In this document: positions 36,822-46,770 of the stretch, in pieces
Numbering within the stretch: position 1 is the first letter of the stretch
Layout: every line of letters starts with the position of its first letter
Source of the DNA: Maribacter algarum (ex Lu et al. 2025) (nom. illeg.)
GTDB lineage: Bacteria > Bacteroidota > Bacteroidia > Flavobacteriales > Flavobacteriaceae
Assembly: GCA_947495915.1 (NCBI GenBank)
Contig: CANMAW010000004.1
Coordinates: forward strand, 248,001 to 312,000
Length of the DNA stretch: 64,000 nucleotides
Direction: 5' to 3'
Made by a program: the position numbers and the translations under genes
The notes under the pieces: model-generated
Seen by the model: the letters and a program-made list of their open reading frames with translations, nothing else
The model's database searches: none
What the model was told of the DNA's origin: nothing

Positions 36822-39674
36822 ATGATAAAACAGCATATTTACCTTCTCTTACTACTATCAATTTGTTTTTCATGCCACAAAAAAAATGAGGAAAGCAATG
36901 CCTTAACCTTTAAACAGCTTTTAGTTAATTCAAAACAAAACCCTTTAACAATAGAAAGTGAGCGACCACTTTTTTCATGGCTTGTTGAAGCTGAGGATTA
37001 CAATAAATCGCAATCTGCATATCATATCTTGGTAGCTTCTTCTGAAGAAAAATTAAATGAAAATGATACCGATATCTGGAATTCAGAAAAGGTAAAATCC
37101 GCTCAATCGGCTCATGTAAAATATCAGGGAAAAGCATTGAAACCCATGCAAAAGTACTTTTGGAAGGTAAGAATATGGGATGAAACCGTACAGGCATCCT
37201 CTTGGTCGCCTGTCCAAAATTATAAAATGGGATTGATGGATGAATCGAACTGGGGAGATGCCAAATGGATAAGTTTAAATAAAGACACAAGAACCTCGGA
37301 GCATCGTTTTCGTGCTTACAAAACCAGTAAAATGGAGCAGGCCACCATGGTTAATGGTTTTACAGCCGGTTATTTTAGAAACCTCATACAAATAGAAAAA
37401 GAAATTGCAAGTGCCCAGGCTTACATATGTGGACTTGGGTATTATGAGTTGTTTTTAAATGGCAACAAAGTTGGAGACCACGTTCTAGATCCTGCCCCAT
37501 CAAATTATGATAAACAAGCTTACTATGTCAACTATGATATTACAGAACAATTAAAAACGGGTAAAAATGCTTTGGGGATTATTTTGGGAAATGGATTCTA
37601 CGGCCAAAATATTTCTTGGAAAAACGACCCTGAATCTGAAAAAGATTTGGCTTATGGCCCACCGGCAGTTCGTCTACTAATTAAATTACACTATAAAGAT
37701 GGATCCAAGGCCGATTTTCATACTGATGAAACTTGGAAAGAAGCAACCGGACCGATAGTATTCAATAATATATATGGCGGCGACACCTATGATGCACGCT
37801 ACGAAATTGGTAATTGGAGTTCTACGGACTATTCCGATGAAAAATGGGGGCAAGTCAAAGTCGTTTCGCCCGAACTAAAAAAAGTGAGCGCACAACAAAT
37901 TCCTGCAATAAAAAAGTTAAAGGTTTTAGACCCTCAAAAAGTTTTCAAGGCTCCTGATGGAAATTGGATAGTAGATTTTGGTCAAAATATAGCGGGTTGG
38001 GTGCAACTCAATGTCAAAGAAAAAAAAGGTCAACTCATAGAAATTACAACTACCGAGGCCTTATTGACCAATGGAAAGGATATTTTTCAAGGGGCCACTG
38101 GTGGCGGGGCTAACGGAATGCCACAGGTATACAAATACATTTGCAAAGGAGATACGTTGGAGTCGTGGGAACCTAAATTTAGCTACCATGGCTTTCGATA
38201 TGCTAAAATAAATGGGGTTTCAAGTAAACCGGATCAAAACATGATCAAGGCGGTTTTAGTGGCTACCGATATTCAAGAAAAAGGAAGTTTTACGTCTTCA
38301 GATAGTTTGTTTAATAAAATGCACAACATCAGCAAATGGACTATTATAGATAATCTTCATGGCATTCCTGAAGACTGCCCGCACCGAGAAAAATGTGGTT
38401 GGCTAGGCGATGCCCATGCTTTCTGCGAATACGCATTGTATAATTATGATATGTACGACTTCTATAAAAAATATATGGAAGATATTCGAACACAAATGCG
38501 ACCAACCGCCGGGCATAATGATCCAGATATTAAATATCATGTTCCAACCATGATCGCGCCGGGAAAACGAACCTCAACCTATGCAAAGTTAGATTGGGGG
38601 GTAGCCACCATGTATCTGCCGTGGTACAACTATTTATATTATGGAGATGATACTATTGTAAAGGAGTATTACGACGATATGAAAGAACTCACGAACTTTT
38701 ATCTTTCCTATAAAGGCAAAAATGGTATTATCCAAGATGGAATGGGCGATTGGTGTCCGCCGCTTTGGGATAGAAGAAAAAACCCAAGTGCCATGGAGTG
38801 TGACCCCATAACTTCGGCCAATGCCTATTTTTATGATGTTCTAGGTGTCATGGAAAGGTTCGCAAAAATGAATAAAGATGCCCGTTATGAAGAAGCGATG
38901 CGTAAGGAAAAACAAGAATTAAAAACTGCTTTCAACAAAGTGTTTTTGGTTGCTATTCCTAATACTGATCATAAGTGGTATGATAACCAAACGGCCACGG
39001 TACAAGCACTACAATTTGGACTGGTCCCCGAGGAAGAACTAGAAAATGTTGTGGATGGTTTGGTTCATAATATCACAAAGGTAAAAGGCGGACACCATTC
39101 TACAGGTATTCATGGTAACCGATATATCTATACCGTTTTGACTAAATATGGAAAAGGAGATTTAGCCCATCAAATACTAACAATACCTGAATTCCCAAGT
39201 CAAACCTATGTAATGAATTCTGGTTTTACCACATGGCCGGAGCGACAATTTGAGTGGAAAAAAATGGAAGGACCGACCAATTCATTAAACCACCCGATGC
39301 ATAGCGGTTTTGCTGCTTATTTCTATGAGTCTCTTGGTGGTATAAAATCTACTTTTGAAGCTCCGGGGTATAAAGAGTTTTTTGTTGATCCAGAATTTCC
39401 AAGTCAAATAACGAGTACCGATGTAACGATACCAACACCGTATGGCAACATCGAAAACAATTGGTCGATTAATTCTTCTGTGCTGACCATGAATCTTAAA
39501 GTACCATTCAATACAAAAGCTAGACTTGTTTTAACACAAAAAGAATATGAATCGTTAAAAATAAATGATAAGGATTTAAATGATTTCAAGGAGGAAATTT
39601 ACTCAGAGGAGCTTGATGACCATACCATTATTTTAGGATCAGGAGAATATAAAATTGAATATATAAAATCTTAA
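36822..39674 (+). CDS. GH78 alpha-L-rhamnosidase, lipoprotein
   Basis: The 950-residue protein starts with a lipoprotein signal ending at about Cys18. It follows the GH78 order: an N-terminal beta domain (TFKQLLVNSKQNPLTIESERPLFSW), a galactose-binding-like domain (YELFLNGNKVGDHVLDPAPSNYDK), a second beta domain (VDFGQNIAGWVQL) and the six-hairpin catalytic domain. Asp518 and Glu523 in EDCPHREKCGWLGDAHAF match the family's catalytic acidic residues. It should release terminal alpha-L-rhamnose outside or on the outer membrane. It heads a unit with the GH106 gene, 78 nt downstream. The REKCGW form places it in a different subgroup from the second GH78 (59158). Confidence 0.93.
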   Translation: MIKQHIYLLLLLSICFSCHKKNEESNALTFKQLLVNSKQNPLTIESERPLFSWLVEAEDYNKSQSAYHILVASSEEKLNENDTDIWNSEKVKSAQSAHVKYQGKALKPMQKYFWKVRIWDETVQASSWSPVQNYKMGLMDESNWGDAKWISLNKDTRTSEHRFRAYKTSKMEQATMVNGFTAGYFRNLIQIEKEIASAQAYICGLGYYELFLNGNKVGDHVLDPAPSNYDKQAYYVNYDITEQLKTGKNALGIILGNGFYGQNISWKNDPESEKDLAYGPPAVRLLIKLHYKDGSKADFHTDETWKEATGPIVFNNIYGGDTYDARYEIGNWSSTDYSDEKWGQVKVVSPELKKVSAQQIPAIKKLKVLDPQKVFKAPDGNWIVDFGQNIAGWVQLNVKEKKGQLIEITTTEALLTNGKDIFQGATGGGANGMPQVYKYICKGDTLESWEPKFSYHGFRYAKINGVSSKPDQNMIKAVLVATDIQEKGSFTSSDSLFNKMHNISKWTIIDNLHGIPEDCPHREKCGWLGDAHAFCEYALYNYDMYDFYKKYMEDIRTQMRPTAGHNDPDIKYHVPTMIAPGKRTSTYAKLDWGVATMYLPWYNYLYYGDDTIVKEYYDDMKELTNFYLSYKGKNGIIQDGMGDWCPPLWDRRKNPSAMECDPITSANAYFYDVLGVMERFAKMNKDARYEEAMRKEKQELKTAFNKVFLVAIPNTDHKWYDNQTATVQALQFGLVPEEELENVVDGLVHNITKVKGGHHSTGIHGNRYIYTVLTKYGKGDLAHQILTIPEFPSQTYVMNSGFTTWPERQFEWKKMEGPTNSLNHPMHSGFAAYFYESLGGIKSTFEAPGYKEFFVDPEFPSQITSTDVTIPTPYGNIENNWSINSSVLTMNLKVPFNTKARLVLTQKEYESLKINDKDLNDFKEEIYSEELDDHTIILGSGEYKIEYIKS

Positions 39675-39752
39675 TCTCAACCGCTACGCTCTTCCTGATG
39701 AATTGCGACAGAATAAGATTATGACAAGAAATAATTATTAGTTATCCGCACG

Positions 39753-42700
39753 ATGAAAGCACCTATTACGATTCTAATACTGTTAGCAATCACTATTTTT
39801 TCTTGTAATAATGGAAAGCGAGATGTACTAAATACTGCTCAATTTCCTCATTCGAAAGTGAATTTTACAAGTCAAGCTCAAAACACATTCCTAGAACAGA
39901 ATTTTCAGAACCCCCCACCATCGGCGAAACCACGAACCATTTGGTTTTGGATAAACGGAAATGTATCCAAGAAGGGCATAACCGCCGATTTGGAAGCCAT
40001 GAAAAAGATAGGTGTTCAAGAAGCCCTACTTTTTAATGTCAGCTTAGGGCATCCCAAAGGCAATGCCCCTTATTTAAGTTCAGAATGGTTGGAACTCTTT
40101 AATTATGCCGCGTTGGAGGCAAAACGTTTGGGACTCGAAATGGGCTTTCATAATGGCGCTGGCTGGTCATCAAGTGGTGGTCCGGCCATTACTCCAGAAT
40201 ATGCCATGCAAGAAGTGGTGTATGCTGAAACATTACATCAAGGAGGTCAAATTTTCAAAGGTCGGTTACCACAACCCGAAGCCAAATTAGGGTACTACCA
40301 AGATATTTCGGTACTCGCCTTTCCAAATCCCAAAAGTAAAACGCGCATTGATGGGTTAGAAATAAAAAGTCTTTCACATAAAGTTCGAAGTCATTTGGAT
40401 CCCGATGAAAAACCTGTTTCCGATTTGGCAGTATTAAAAAAATCAGAAATCATTGATTTGACAGAACAGCTGACGGATAATGGTTTTTTAGAATGGGATG
40501 CTCCTGCGGGAGAGTGGGTTATTTTACGATTGGGACATACTCCTACAGGTGAAGTAAATCGTTTTGCAAGTGATGGTGGGCGCGGTTTGGAATGTGACAA
40601 AATGAATAGCGAGGCAGTTAATGTCTTCTGGGGAGGAAGCATTATGCCAATTATTAACAAACTGGACACGCTTATCGGTTCTGTGGTCAACAGATGTCAC
40701 ATTGATAGTTATGAAGTCGGTACGGCGAACTGGACTCCGAATTTTGCTGCGGAATTTAAGCAGCTTCGTTCGTATGATTGTCAAGCCTATTTGCCCACGT
40801 TGGCGGGATATTATGTGGAAAATGGAGAAGAAACGGAGCGGTTTCTCTGGGATTTTCGACGTACCATCGGAGATTTAATTGCCAAAAATTATTACAGGCG
40901 TATGGGTGAGCTCAGTCATGAACATGGAATGCAGTTTTCAGCCGAACCCTACTGGGGACCGTTCGATAACATGCAAGTAGGCGAACCTGCAGATTTGGTC
41001 ATGTCAGAGTTTTGGAGCGGAACGCTGGCGTTTTTTGATTCGCCCAAATTTGTGGCCTCCATCGCCAAATTAAATGGAAGCTCCATTGCCGAAGCGGAGG
41101 CTTTTACTGACATAGGTGGATGGCAACGGCACCCTGGTTCGCTTAAGGCCATCGGTGACTTGGCATGGGCGCAAGGTATCAATCGTTTTGTTTTCCATAG
41201 TTTTGTGCATCAGCCGTGGGATGCGGCACCCGGCCTTACTTTGGGTCCTTTCGGCATTGATTTCAATCGTTTGAACACTTGGTGGAATCAAGGCAAACCT
41301 TTTATCGATTACATTAGTCGCGGTCAATTCTTGCTACAACAGGGCAAATCGGTAGCCGATGTTCTGGTATTTGCAGGGGAGTCATCACCCAATGATGCCT
41401 TATTGATGCCAGAAATAAAAGCCATGGGGTATGACTATGATGTAATCGGTTCCAATAAAATAAATTCGTTAACGGTCAAAGAAGGTCTAATTCGGACCCC
41501 TACCGGAGATAAATACCAAGCTTTGGTACTTCCCGAAACCCCTTGGATGACCCCGAAAACACTTGAAAAATTAGAAGCGTTGGCCGAAGGTGGAGCAATT
41601 ATTCTTGGAACAAAACCGCAAAAATCCCCAAGTCTTCAAAATTATCCAGATGCTGATAAAAACGTATTACAACGGGTCGATAAATTATGGAATACAGGAC
41701 TCATAAAGGAGCAACCCATTGTAGATTTTTTAACAAGGGGGGCTCTGCCTCCTGATTTTTCGATTGAGCAAGAAAGTATGGAATCCTTAGATTTTATACA
41801 TCGAAAAACAACGGACGCCGATATCTATTTTGTAGTTAACTCGCGAAATGAAAGTCGGGAGCTAAATTGCCGCTTTCGCGTAACAGGAAAACAACCAGAA
41901 CTCTGGAATGCCGAAACGGGTGAAATATCAATGGCCGCGGTATGGCGAGAAAATAGTGACGGCACAACCACGGTGTCCATTCCTTTTGAGCCGCAAGGTT
42001 CTGTATTCGTGGTTTTTCGAAAACCAATAACGTCAAAAAAACATATTGTAAGTACTGCCATGATGGTACAAAAGCAAACCCTGACACCACTTCCAAACTT
42101 AAAAATAATAAAGGCAGAATACGGAACCTTTTTGCCGGACGGTTTGGTTGATGTAACTGAAGTTGTTGTCAATAGTGTTCAAAATAATAGCTTAAAAGTG
42201 CATGCAACCCGGGAACTCTGTTCAGGTGACCCAGCTCCTGGATATAAAAAGGAATTACGAATAAAATATAAAATCGGAGAGGTCATTCAGGAAAAAAACG
42301 CCATGGAAAGGGAATGGCTTGAAGTTGATGCTCCTGATAATGGAGAACTGGTAATCCTAAAAGCTGTGTTTGGAAAATTTGCAAGAGGAATAGATGACAT
42401 CCCGCCCAATAATCCGGTTTACGATGTTACCAAAATAATAAAATCGATGGTTATTGCTGGGGATTTCGAGATTTCGGTAGACGACCGTTTTCTCAAAGAC
42501 AAAGATACAAATACAAAGTACGCTTTACGTTTGGTTTACACTACCAACAATGAGGAAAAAACAGTAACTGTTTCAAATGGCGGTACTTTGAAATTGACCC
42601 AAGCTACCCTAGAACCAAAACTGGCGTATAAAAATGATACCGTATATTGGGCAACTCCTTTAGCCGGCGAAATTACGTATCGCTCTGCTTCGGGAACTAC

Positions 42701-43298
42701 TGAAACGCTAAAGGTAAAATCCGTACCTGAACCCATTGAATTGACAGGGGCATGGAACGTGAGTTTCCCCCTAAAAAATGAAACATTTGAAAATACAACT
42801 TTCGATGAGTTAACTTCATGGACAGCATCACCAAATGATGATATCCGTTATTTTTCAGGAACAGCCAGTTATGAAAAACAGTTCAATATTCCTGCGCGTC
42901 TACTACAATCTGGAAACTCCCTACAGTTAGATTTGGGCAATGTTAAAGAAATAGCCGAAGTCTTTATGAATGGTAAAAACCTAGGCGTGTTATGGAAGGC
43001 GCCTTTTAGAATGAATATCGACGAGGTTGTACAAGAAGGAACCAATGCGCTAGAAATCAAAATAACCAACCTTTGGCCAAACCGATTGATTGGCGATGAA
43101 CAATTAAAACTGGATTACGAACGGAAAGGCCCTAACATAAAGGAATGGCCCGAATGGCTTTTAAGCAATAAAGACCGCCCAACAAAGCGTTCAACCTTTG
43201 CCGCATTTAAACATTGGCATAAAGATTCAAAATTGTTGCCATCGGGTATATTGGGGCCGGTGAAAATTGTAATTTCCAAAGTAGAAGAATTGAAGTAA
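39753..43298 (+). CDS. GH106-like alpha-L-rhamnosidase, lipoprotein
   Basis: The 1181-residue protein has a lipoprotein signal ending at Cys18. The catalytic region starts with PRTIWFWINGNVSKKGI and LEMGFHNGAGWSSSGGPAI, characteristic of the GH106 (alpha-L-rhamnosidase) family, and continues with the SEPYWGPFDNMQVGEP region rich in acidic residues. Beta domains follow (IYFVVNSRNESRELNCRFRV) and a C-terminal galactose-binding-like domain ends in KITNLWPNRLIGD. GH106 enzymes need calcium and invert the rhamnosidic bond. No promoter element is seen in the 78-nt gap, so it should be read from the GH78 promoter at 36744. Confidence 0.88.
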   Translation: MKAPITILILLAITIFSCNNGKRDVLNTAQFPHSKVNFTSQAQNTFLEQNFQNPPPSAKPRTIWFWINGNVSKKGITADLEAMKKIGVQEALLFNVSLGHPKGNAPYLSSEWLELFNYAALEAKRLGLEMGFHNGAGWSSSGGPAITPEYAMQEVVYAETLHQGGQIFKGRLPQPEAKLGYYQDISVLAFPNPKSKTRIDGLEIKSLSHKVRSHLDPDEKPVSDLAVLKKSEIIDLTEQLTDNGFLEWDAPAGEWVILRLGHTPTGEVNRFASDGGRGLECDKMNSEAVNVFWGGSIMPIINKLDTLIGSVVNRCHIDSYEVGTANWTPNFAAEFKQLRSYDCQAYLPTLAGYYVENGEETERFLWDFRRTIGDLIAKNYYRRMGELSHEHGMQFSAEPYWGPFDNMQVGEPADLVMSEFWSGTLAFFDSPKFVASIAKLNGSSIAEAEAFTDIGGWQRHPGSLKAIGDLAWAQGINRFVFHSFVHQPWDAAPGLTLGPFGIDFNRLNTWWNQGKPFIDYISRGQFLLQQGKSVADVLVFAGESSPNDALLMPEIKAMGYDYDVIGSNKINSLTVKEGLIRTPTGDKYQALVLPETPWMTPKTLEKLEALAEGGAIILGTKPQKSPSLQNYPDADKNVLQRVDKLWNTGLIKEQPIVDFLTRGALPPDFSIEQESMESLDFIHRKTTDADIYFVVNSRNESRELNCRFRVTGKQPELWNAETGEISMAAVWRENSDGTTTVSIPFEPQGSVFVVFRKPITSKKHIVSTAMMVQKQTLTPLPNLKIIKAEYGTFLPDGLVDVTEVVVNSVQNNSLKVHATRELCSGDPAPGYKKELRIKYKIGEVIQEKNAMEREWLEVDAPDNGELVILKAVFGKFARGIDDIPPNNPVYDVTKIIKSMVIAGDFEISVDDRFLKDKDTNTKYALRLVYTTNNEEKTVTVSNGGTLKLTQATLEPKLAYKNDTVYWATPLAGEITYRSASGTTETLKVKSVPEPIELTGAWNVSFPLKNETFENTTFDELTSWTASPNDDIRYFSGTASYEKQFNIPARLLQSGNSLQLDLGNVKEIAEVFMNGKNLGVLWKAPFRMNIDEVVQEGTNALEIKITNLWPNRLIGDEQLKLDYERKGPNIKEWPEWLLSNKDRPTKRSTFAAFKHWHKDSKLLPSGILGPVKIVISKVEELK

Positions 43299-43374
43299 AA
43301 GAAAAAAACCTCTGGGGTGGCCTTAATACAACTTACCAGACCGAAGTCAGGTTTTAAATCTAGATTCTAGTCGC

Positions 43375-43420
43375 CCAGTACGGTACAGGATGCAAATTGA
43401 TAGGAACTCCTTTATACTTG
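43375..43420 (+). promoter_or_regulatory. Locus promoter copy C
   Basis: CCAGTACGGTACAGGATGC (43375-43393) is followed, 21 nt after GGAT, by TATACTTG (43413-43420), one mismatch from TAnnTTTG. It lies 77 nt before the gene at 43469, which heads a unit with two sulfatases. Confidence 0.75.
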
Positions 43421-43468
43421 TAAGGCTACTTTTCTCAGTAATAGAAACCCAACGCAAAATAAGCATAG

Positions 43469-45388
43469 ATGAAGCGCAAAGATTTTGTTCAACTTTCGAC
43501 ATTGAGTAGCATAGCGCTTACACTTCCTTCGGTAAGTTTTTTAACTTCCTGTTCCGATAAATCGGTACCCGCACATTCTTTTGAATTTAAAAACCTATCA
43601 GCCAATCTTTTGAAAGATTGGAGCGACGGAATGATCAGGGTTCAAATCAATAACCCATCTAATTTAGAAGAGCATGGTGCCTTGGGCTGCCCATCCTGTT
43701 CGCATATTCACGGGCGTTGTATGGATGCCGTTTACCCATTTTTATATATGGCTGATGTAACTGGGGATGAGAAATATTTGGATGCGGCAATTTTGGTGAT
43801 GGATTGGGCCGAGAACAATGTGTCACAAGAAAACGGAAGTTGGACGGTTGTACCCAATCCGAAATCATGGAAAGGAATTACGGTTTTTGGAGCCATCGCA
43901 TTAGCCGAAGCATTGCACTATCACGGTCATGTTTTGGAGGACGAACGCCGAAAGATTTGGACAACACGTCTTGAAAGGGCCGGCCAATATGTGTATGATA
44001 TCTTTACAATTGATTTTACCAATATAAATTACGGTGGTACCGCTATTTATGGCTTGAATTTAATTGGAAGGGTTCTTCAAAACGATGAATTAATAACTAA
44101 AAGCAAATCGCTTGCTGAAGATGTTAAATCCTATTTTACTGCCAATGAACATTTGCTGTTTGGAGAGTGTAAACCTAATGCCGATAAATTGAGCACCAAG
44201 GGACTCCACGGTGTAGACTTAGGCTATAATGTTGAAGAAACATTAAACAGTTTGGTCATGTATGCCTTAAAAGAAAAGGATGATGAGCTTATACAAATTC
44301 TTACGAAATCTTTAAATAGTCATTTGGAATTTATGTTGCCCGATGGCGCCTGGGACAACAGCTGGGGCACGCGCCAATATAAATGGAGCTATTGGGGAAG
44401 CCGCACCTGTGATGGCAGTCAACCCGCATTTGCAATGATGGCGCATATCAATCCGGCTTTTGGAACAGCAGCCATTAAAAACACGGAACTATTGCAACGA
44501 TGTACTTCGGAAGGTTTGATACATGGCGGTCCGCATTATATATCTCATGGAATTCCACCTTGTGTGCACCATACTTTTACACATGCAAAACCCTTAACGG
44601 TCTTGTTGGACCATTGGGACCAGCTACCAGAACTAAATACGAACACTTTATTACCCAGAGTCGCAGCCGATGGCATTAAAAAATTTAAAGATTTAGACGT
44701 CTCACTTTTTGCAAGAGGCGATTGGCGAGGGACTATTTCGGCTTATGATGCCATTTATAAAGACGGTGAGTATCGTCAAGGCACAGGTGGTTCGTTATCG
44801 GTGTTGTACCACAACAAAGTGGGATTGTTATGCACTGCGAGCATGGCCATCTATAAAATGGTCGAGGCCTATAATCAGCAACCCAATCCAGGGGAAGATT
44901 TTGCGTTGACACCACGCATCGAAACCTTTAAGAACGGTGTTTGGTATAGCAACATTTTTGATAGAGCGGCAACAGTACATTCCGAAGAAAATCAAACTGA
45001 CATACGGTTGACTGCTAATGCCGTATTAAAAGATAAATCGAACGAAATTGTAACTGAAACGGCATCCGGTTTTGAGCTGATGTATCAATGCTCAAAAGAT
45101 TCGTTGCAAATCATAGCTAAAACTGACGAATCCATAACTGAACCCACAGCATTTGTCTTACCGATGGTTTCACCAACCGGAGAAAAAGTCGCTCAGCCAA
45201 AACCAAATGAAATCACTATTCAAAAACCAGAAGGTTTAGTTCGTATTACGGCGAGCGTACCGCTGAAAATCAAAGAAACCCCAAAGGAAAGAATATTCAA
45301 TATGGTACCGGGAGCGGAAGCAGTTCCGATACACGCCTATTTTGAAGACAAATCCCAAGCATTGGAAATAAAAATAGAGGTTTTGTAA
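43469..45388 (+). CDS. Unrecognised secreted enzyme candidate with helical-toroid-like domain
   Basis: I do not recognise a named family. The 639-residue protein has a lipoprotein-type signal ending at about Cys28 (SFLTSC). From about residue 45 to 400 it is helix-rich, with paired aromatic and histidine motifs typical of (alpha/alpha) toroids: CPSCSHIHGRCMDAVYPF, NYGGTAIYGLN, YKWSYWGSRTCDGSQPAF, and HHTFTHAKPLT. Residues about 430-639 are beta-rich and resemble the C-terminal sheets of toroid lyases and heparinase-type enzymes. It leads the unit with two sulfatases under promoter C. It could be a lyase or a glycoside hydrolase acting on the locus substrate; this is inference. Confidence 0.75.
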   Translation: MKRKDFVQLSTLSSIALTLPSVSFLTSCSDKSVPAHSFEFKNLSANLLKDWSDGMIRVQINNPSNLEEHGALGCPSCSHIHGRCMDAVYPFLYMADVTGDEKYLDAAILVMDWAENNVSQENGSWTVVPNPKSWKGITVFGAIALAEALHYHGHVLEDERRKIWTTRLERAGQYVYDIFTIDFTNINYGGTAIYGLNLIGRVLQNDELITKSKSLAEDVKSYFTANEHLLFGECKPNADKLSTKGLHGVDLGYNVEETLNSLVMYALKEKDDELIQILTKSLNSHLEFMLPDGAWDNSWGTRQYKWSYWGSRTCDGSQPAFAMMAHINPAFGTAAIKNTELLQRCTSEGLIHGGPHYISHGIPPCVHHTFTHAKPLTVLLDHWDQLPELNTNTLLPRVAADGIKKFKDLDVSLFARGDWRGTISAYDAIYKDGEYRQGTGGSLSVLYHNKVGLLCTASMAIYKMVEAYNQQPNPGEDFALTPRIETFKNGVWYSNIFDRAATVHSEENQTDIRLTANAVLKDKSNEIVTETASGFELMYQCSKDSLQIIAKTDESITEPTAFVLPMVSPTGEKVAQPKPNEITIQKPEGLVRITASVPLKIKETPKERIFNMVPGAEAVPIHAYFEDKSQALEIKIEVL

Positions 45389-45408
45389 AAAACGGAATAA
45401 AGAAAATA

Positions 45409-46749
45409 ATGAAGAATACCACTCCTACCCTATTCATAGCTATAGTCACTCTTATTACAATGGTCGCTTGCAATGAAACCAAGAAAGAGGTAAAAGAAAA
45501 CCCAACGGAAGAACAACCACCCAACATCGTATTTATACTTTCAGATGATCAGGCATGGACCGATTATGGCTTTATGGATCACGAGGCCATCGAAACGCCA
45601 AACCTTGATAAATTGGCCAAGGAAAGTCGCACCTTTACCCGAGGATACGTGCCCACTTCTTTATGTGCCCCTTCTTTAGCTTCAATTATTACCGGAGTTT
45701 ACCCAAGGGACCATGGGGTTTTAGGTAATGATAAGGTTTTACCCGGTAATGATAAGGGAGGGAAACCGGCATGGCAATCCGAATGGAGGGCGAATAATTA
45801 CACTAGCGTTATAGAGCATTTCAAAACACTGAATACCCTCCCGAAATTGCTTAAGGAAAAAGGATATCTCTCATTTCAGACGGGCAAATGGTGGTTGGGC
45901 AATTATAAGAATGGCGGTTTTGATTACGGCATGACCCATGGTGACCCTGAACGCAACGGTCGACATGGGGATTACGGACTTGAAATTGGCCGAAAAGGAA
46001 TGGACACCCTTAACACCTACATTGATTTGGCTCTGGAAAAGAAAAAGCCATTTTTTATGTGGTATGCACCATTTTTACCGCATTCCCCTCATAGTCCACC
46101 CGATAGCCTTTTGCAAAAATACCTACCCAAGGCACCTACTGAATATGTCGCCAAATATTGGGCCATGTGTGAATGGTTTGACCAAACCTGCGGTGAATTA
46201 ATTGATTATATCGAGGAGAAAGGTCAAACCGAAAATACCTTGTTCGTTTACGTTTGCGACAATGGTTGGGTGCAAAATGAAAACGATAGCAAGTACAATC
46301 CCATTTCAAAACGGGCACCTTATGATTACGGCATGCGTACCCCAATTATGTTCAAATGGAAAGGTAAAATTGACGCCAAACTCGATGACAAAACCCTGAT
46401 GAGTAGTCTAGATATGCTTCCCACGGTTTTGGATTTAGTAGGCATTGAACGACCCAAAGAATTGGATGGCATCAACGTATTGAATGAAACCGAACGTCAA
46501 AGCAGGGAAGCCGTTTTTGGTGAAATTTACGCCCACGACTTCAATACCATTGATGAAAGTCTTTTCTATCAAATAGCCATCACAGAACCGTATAAACTTA
46601 TCGTTCCCAACAAGGCGAACAAACCGGATGAAAAAATTCAATTGTTCGATATTTACAAAGACCCTTTTGAGCAAGAGGATTTGGCCGATGAAAATTCGGA
46701 AATTGTTATGAAACTAAAAGCCCAGATTGAAGAATCTTGGAATGAATAA
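45409..46749 (+). CDS. Sulfatase, lipoprotein, atypical active-site motif
   Basis: The 446-residue protein has a lipoprotein signal ending at Cys21. The alkaline-phosphatase fold of S1 sulfatases is clear: metal-site NIVFILSDDQ, the Cys86 formylglycine motif, TGKWWLG, and VYVCDNGW near the second metal site. The motif reads Cys86-Ala-Pro-Ser-Leu90, not C/S-x-P-x-Arg. The Arg that normally stabilises formylglycine is Leu. Relatives with C-R-P-S-L exist in some sulfatase subgroups, but here that Arg is Ala. Activity is therefore uncertain. It follows the toroid-like protein by 20 nt and precedes another sulfatase by 21 nt. Confidence 0.9.
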   Translation: MKNTTPTLFIAIVTLITMVACNETKKEVKENPTEEQPPNIVFILSDDQAWTDYGFMDHEAIETPNLDKLAKESRTFTRGYVPTSLCAPSLASIITGVYPRDHGVLGNDKVLPGNDKGGKPAWQSEWRANNYTSVIEHFKTLNTLPKLLKEKGYLSFQTGKWWLGNYKNGGFDYGMTHGDPERNGRHGDYGLEIGRKGMDTLNTYIDLALEKKKPFFMWYAPFLPHSPHSPPDSLLQKYLPKAPTEYVAKYWAMCEWFDQTCGELIDYIEEKGQTENTLFVYVCDNGWVQNENDSKYNPISKRAPYDYGMRTPIMFKWKGKIDAKLDDKTLMSSLDMLPTVLDLVGIERPKELDGINVLNETERQSREAVFGEIYAHDFNTIDESLFYQIAITEPYKLIVPNKANKPDEKIQLFDIYKDPFEQEDLADENSEIVMKLKAQIEESWNE

Positions 46750-46770
46750 ACCATACGTACGTTCGGTAAA

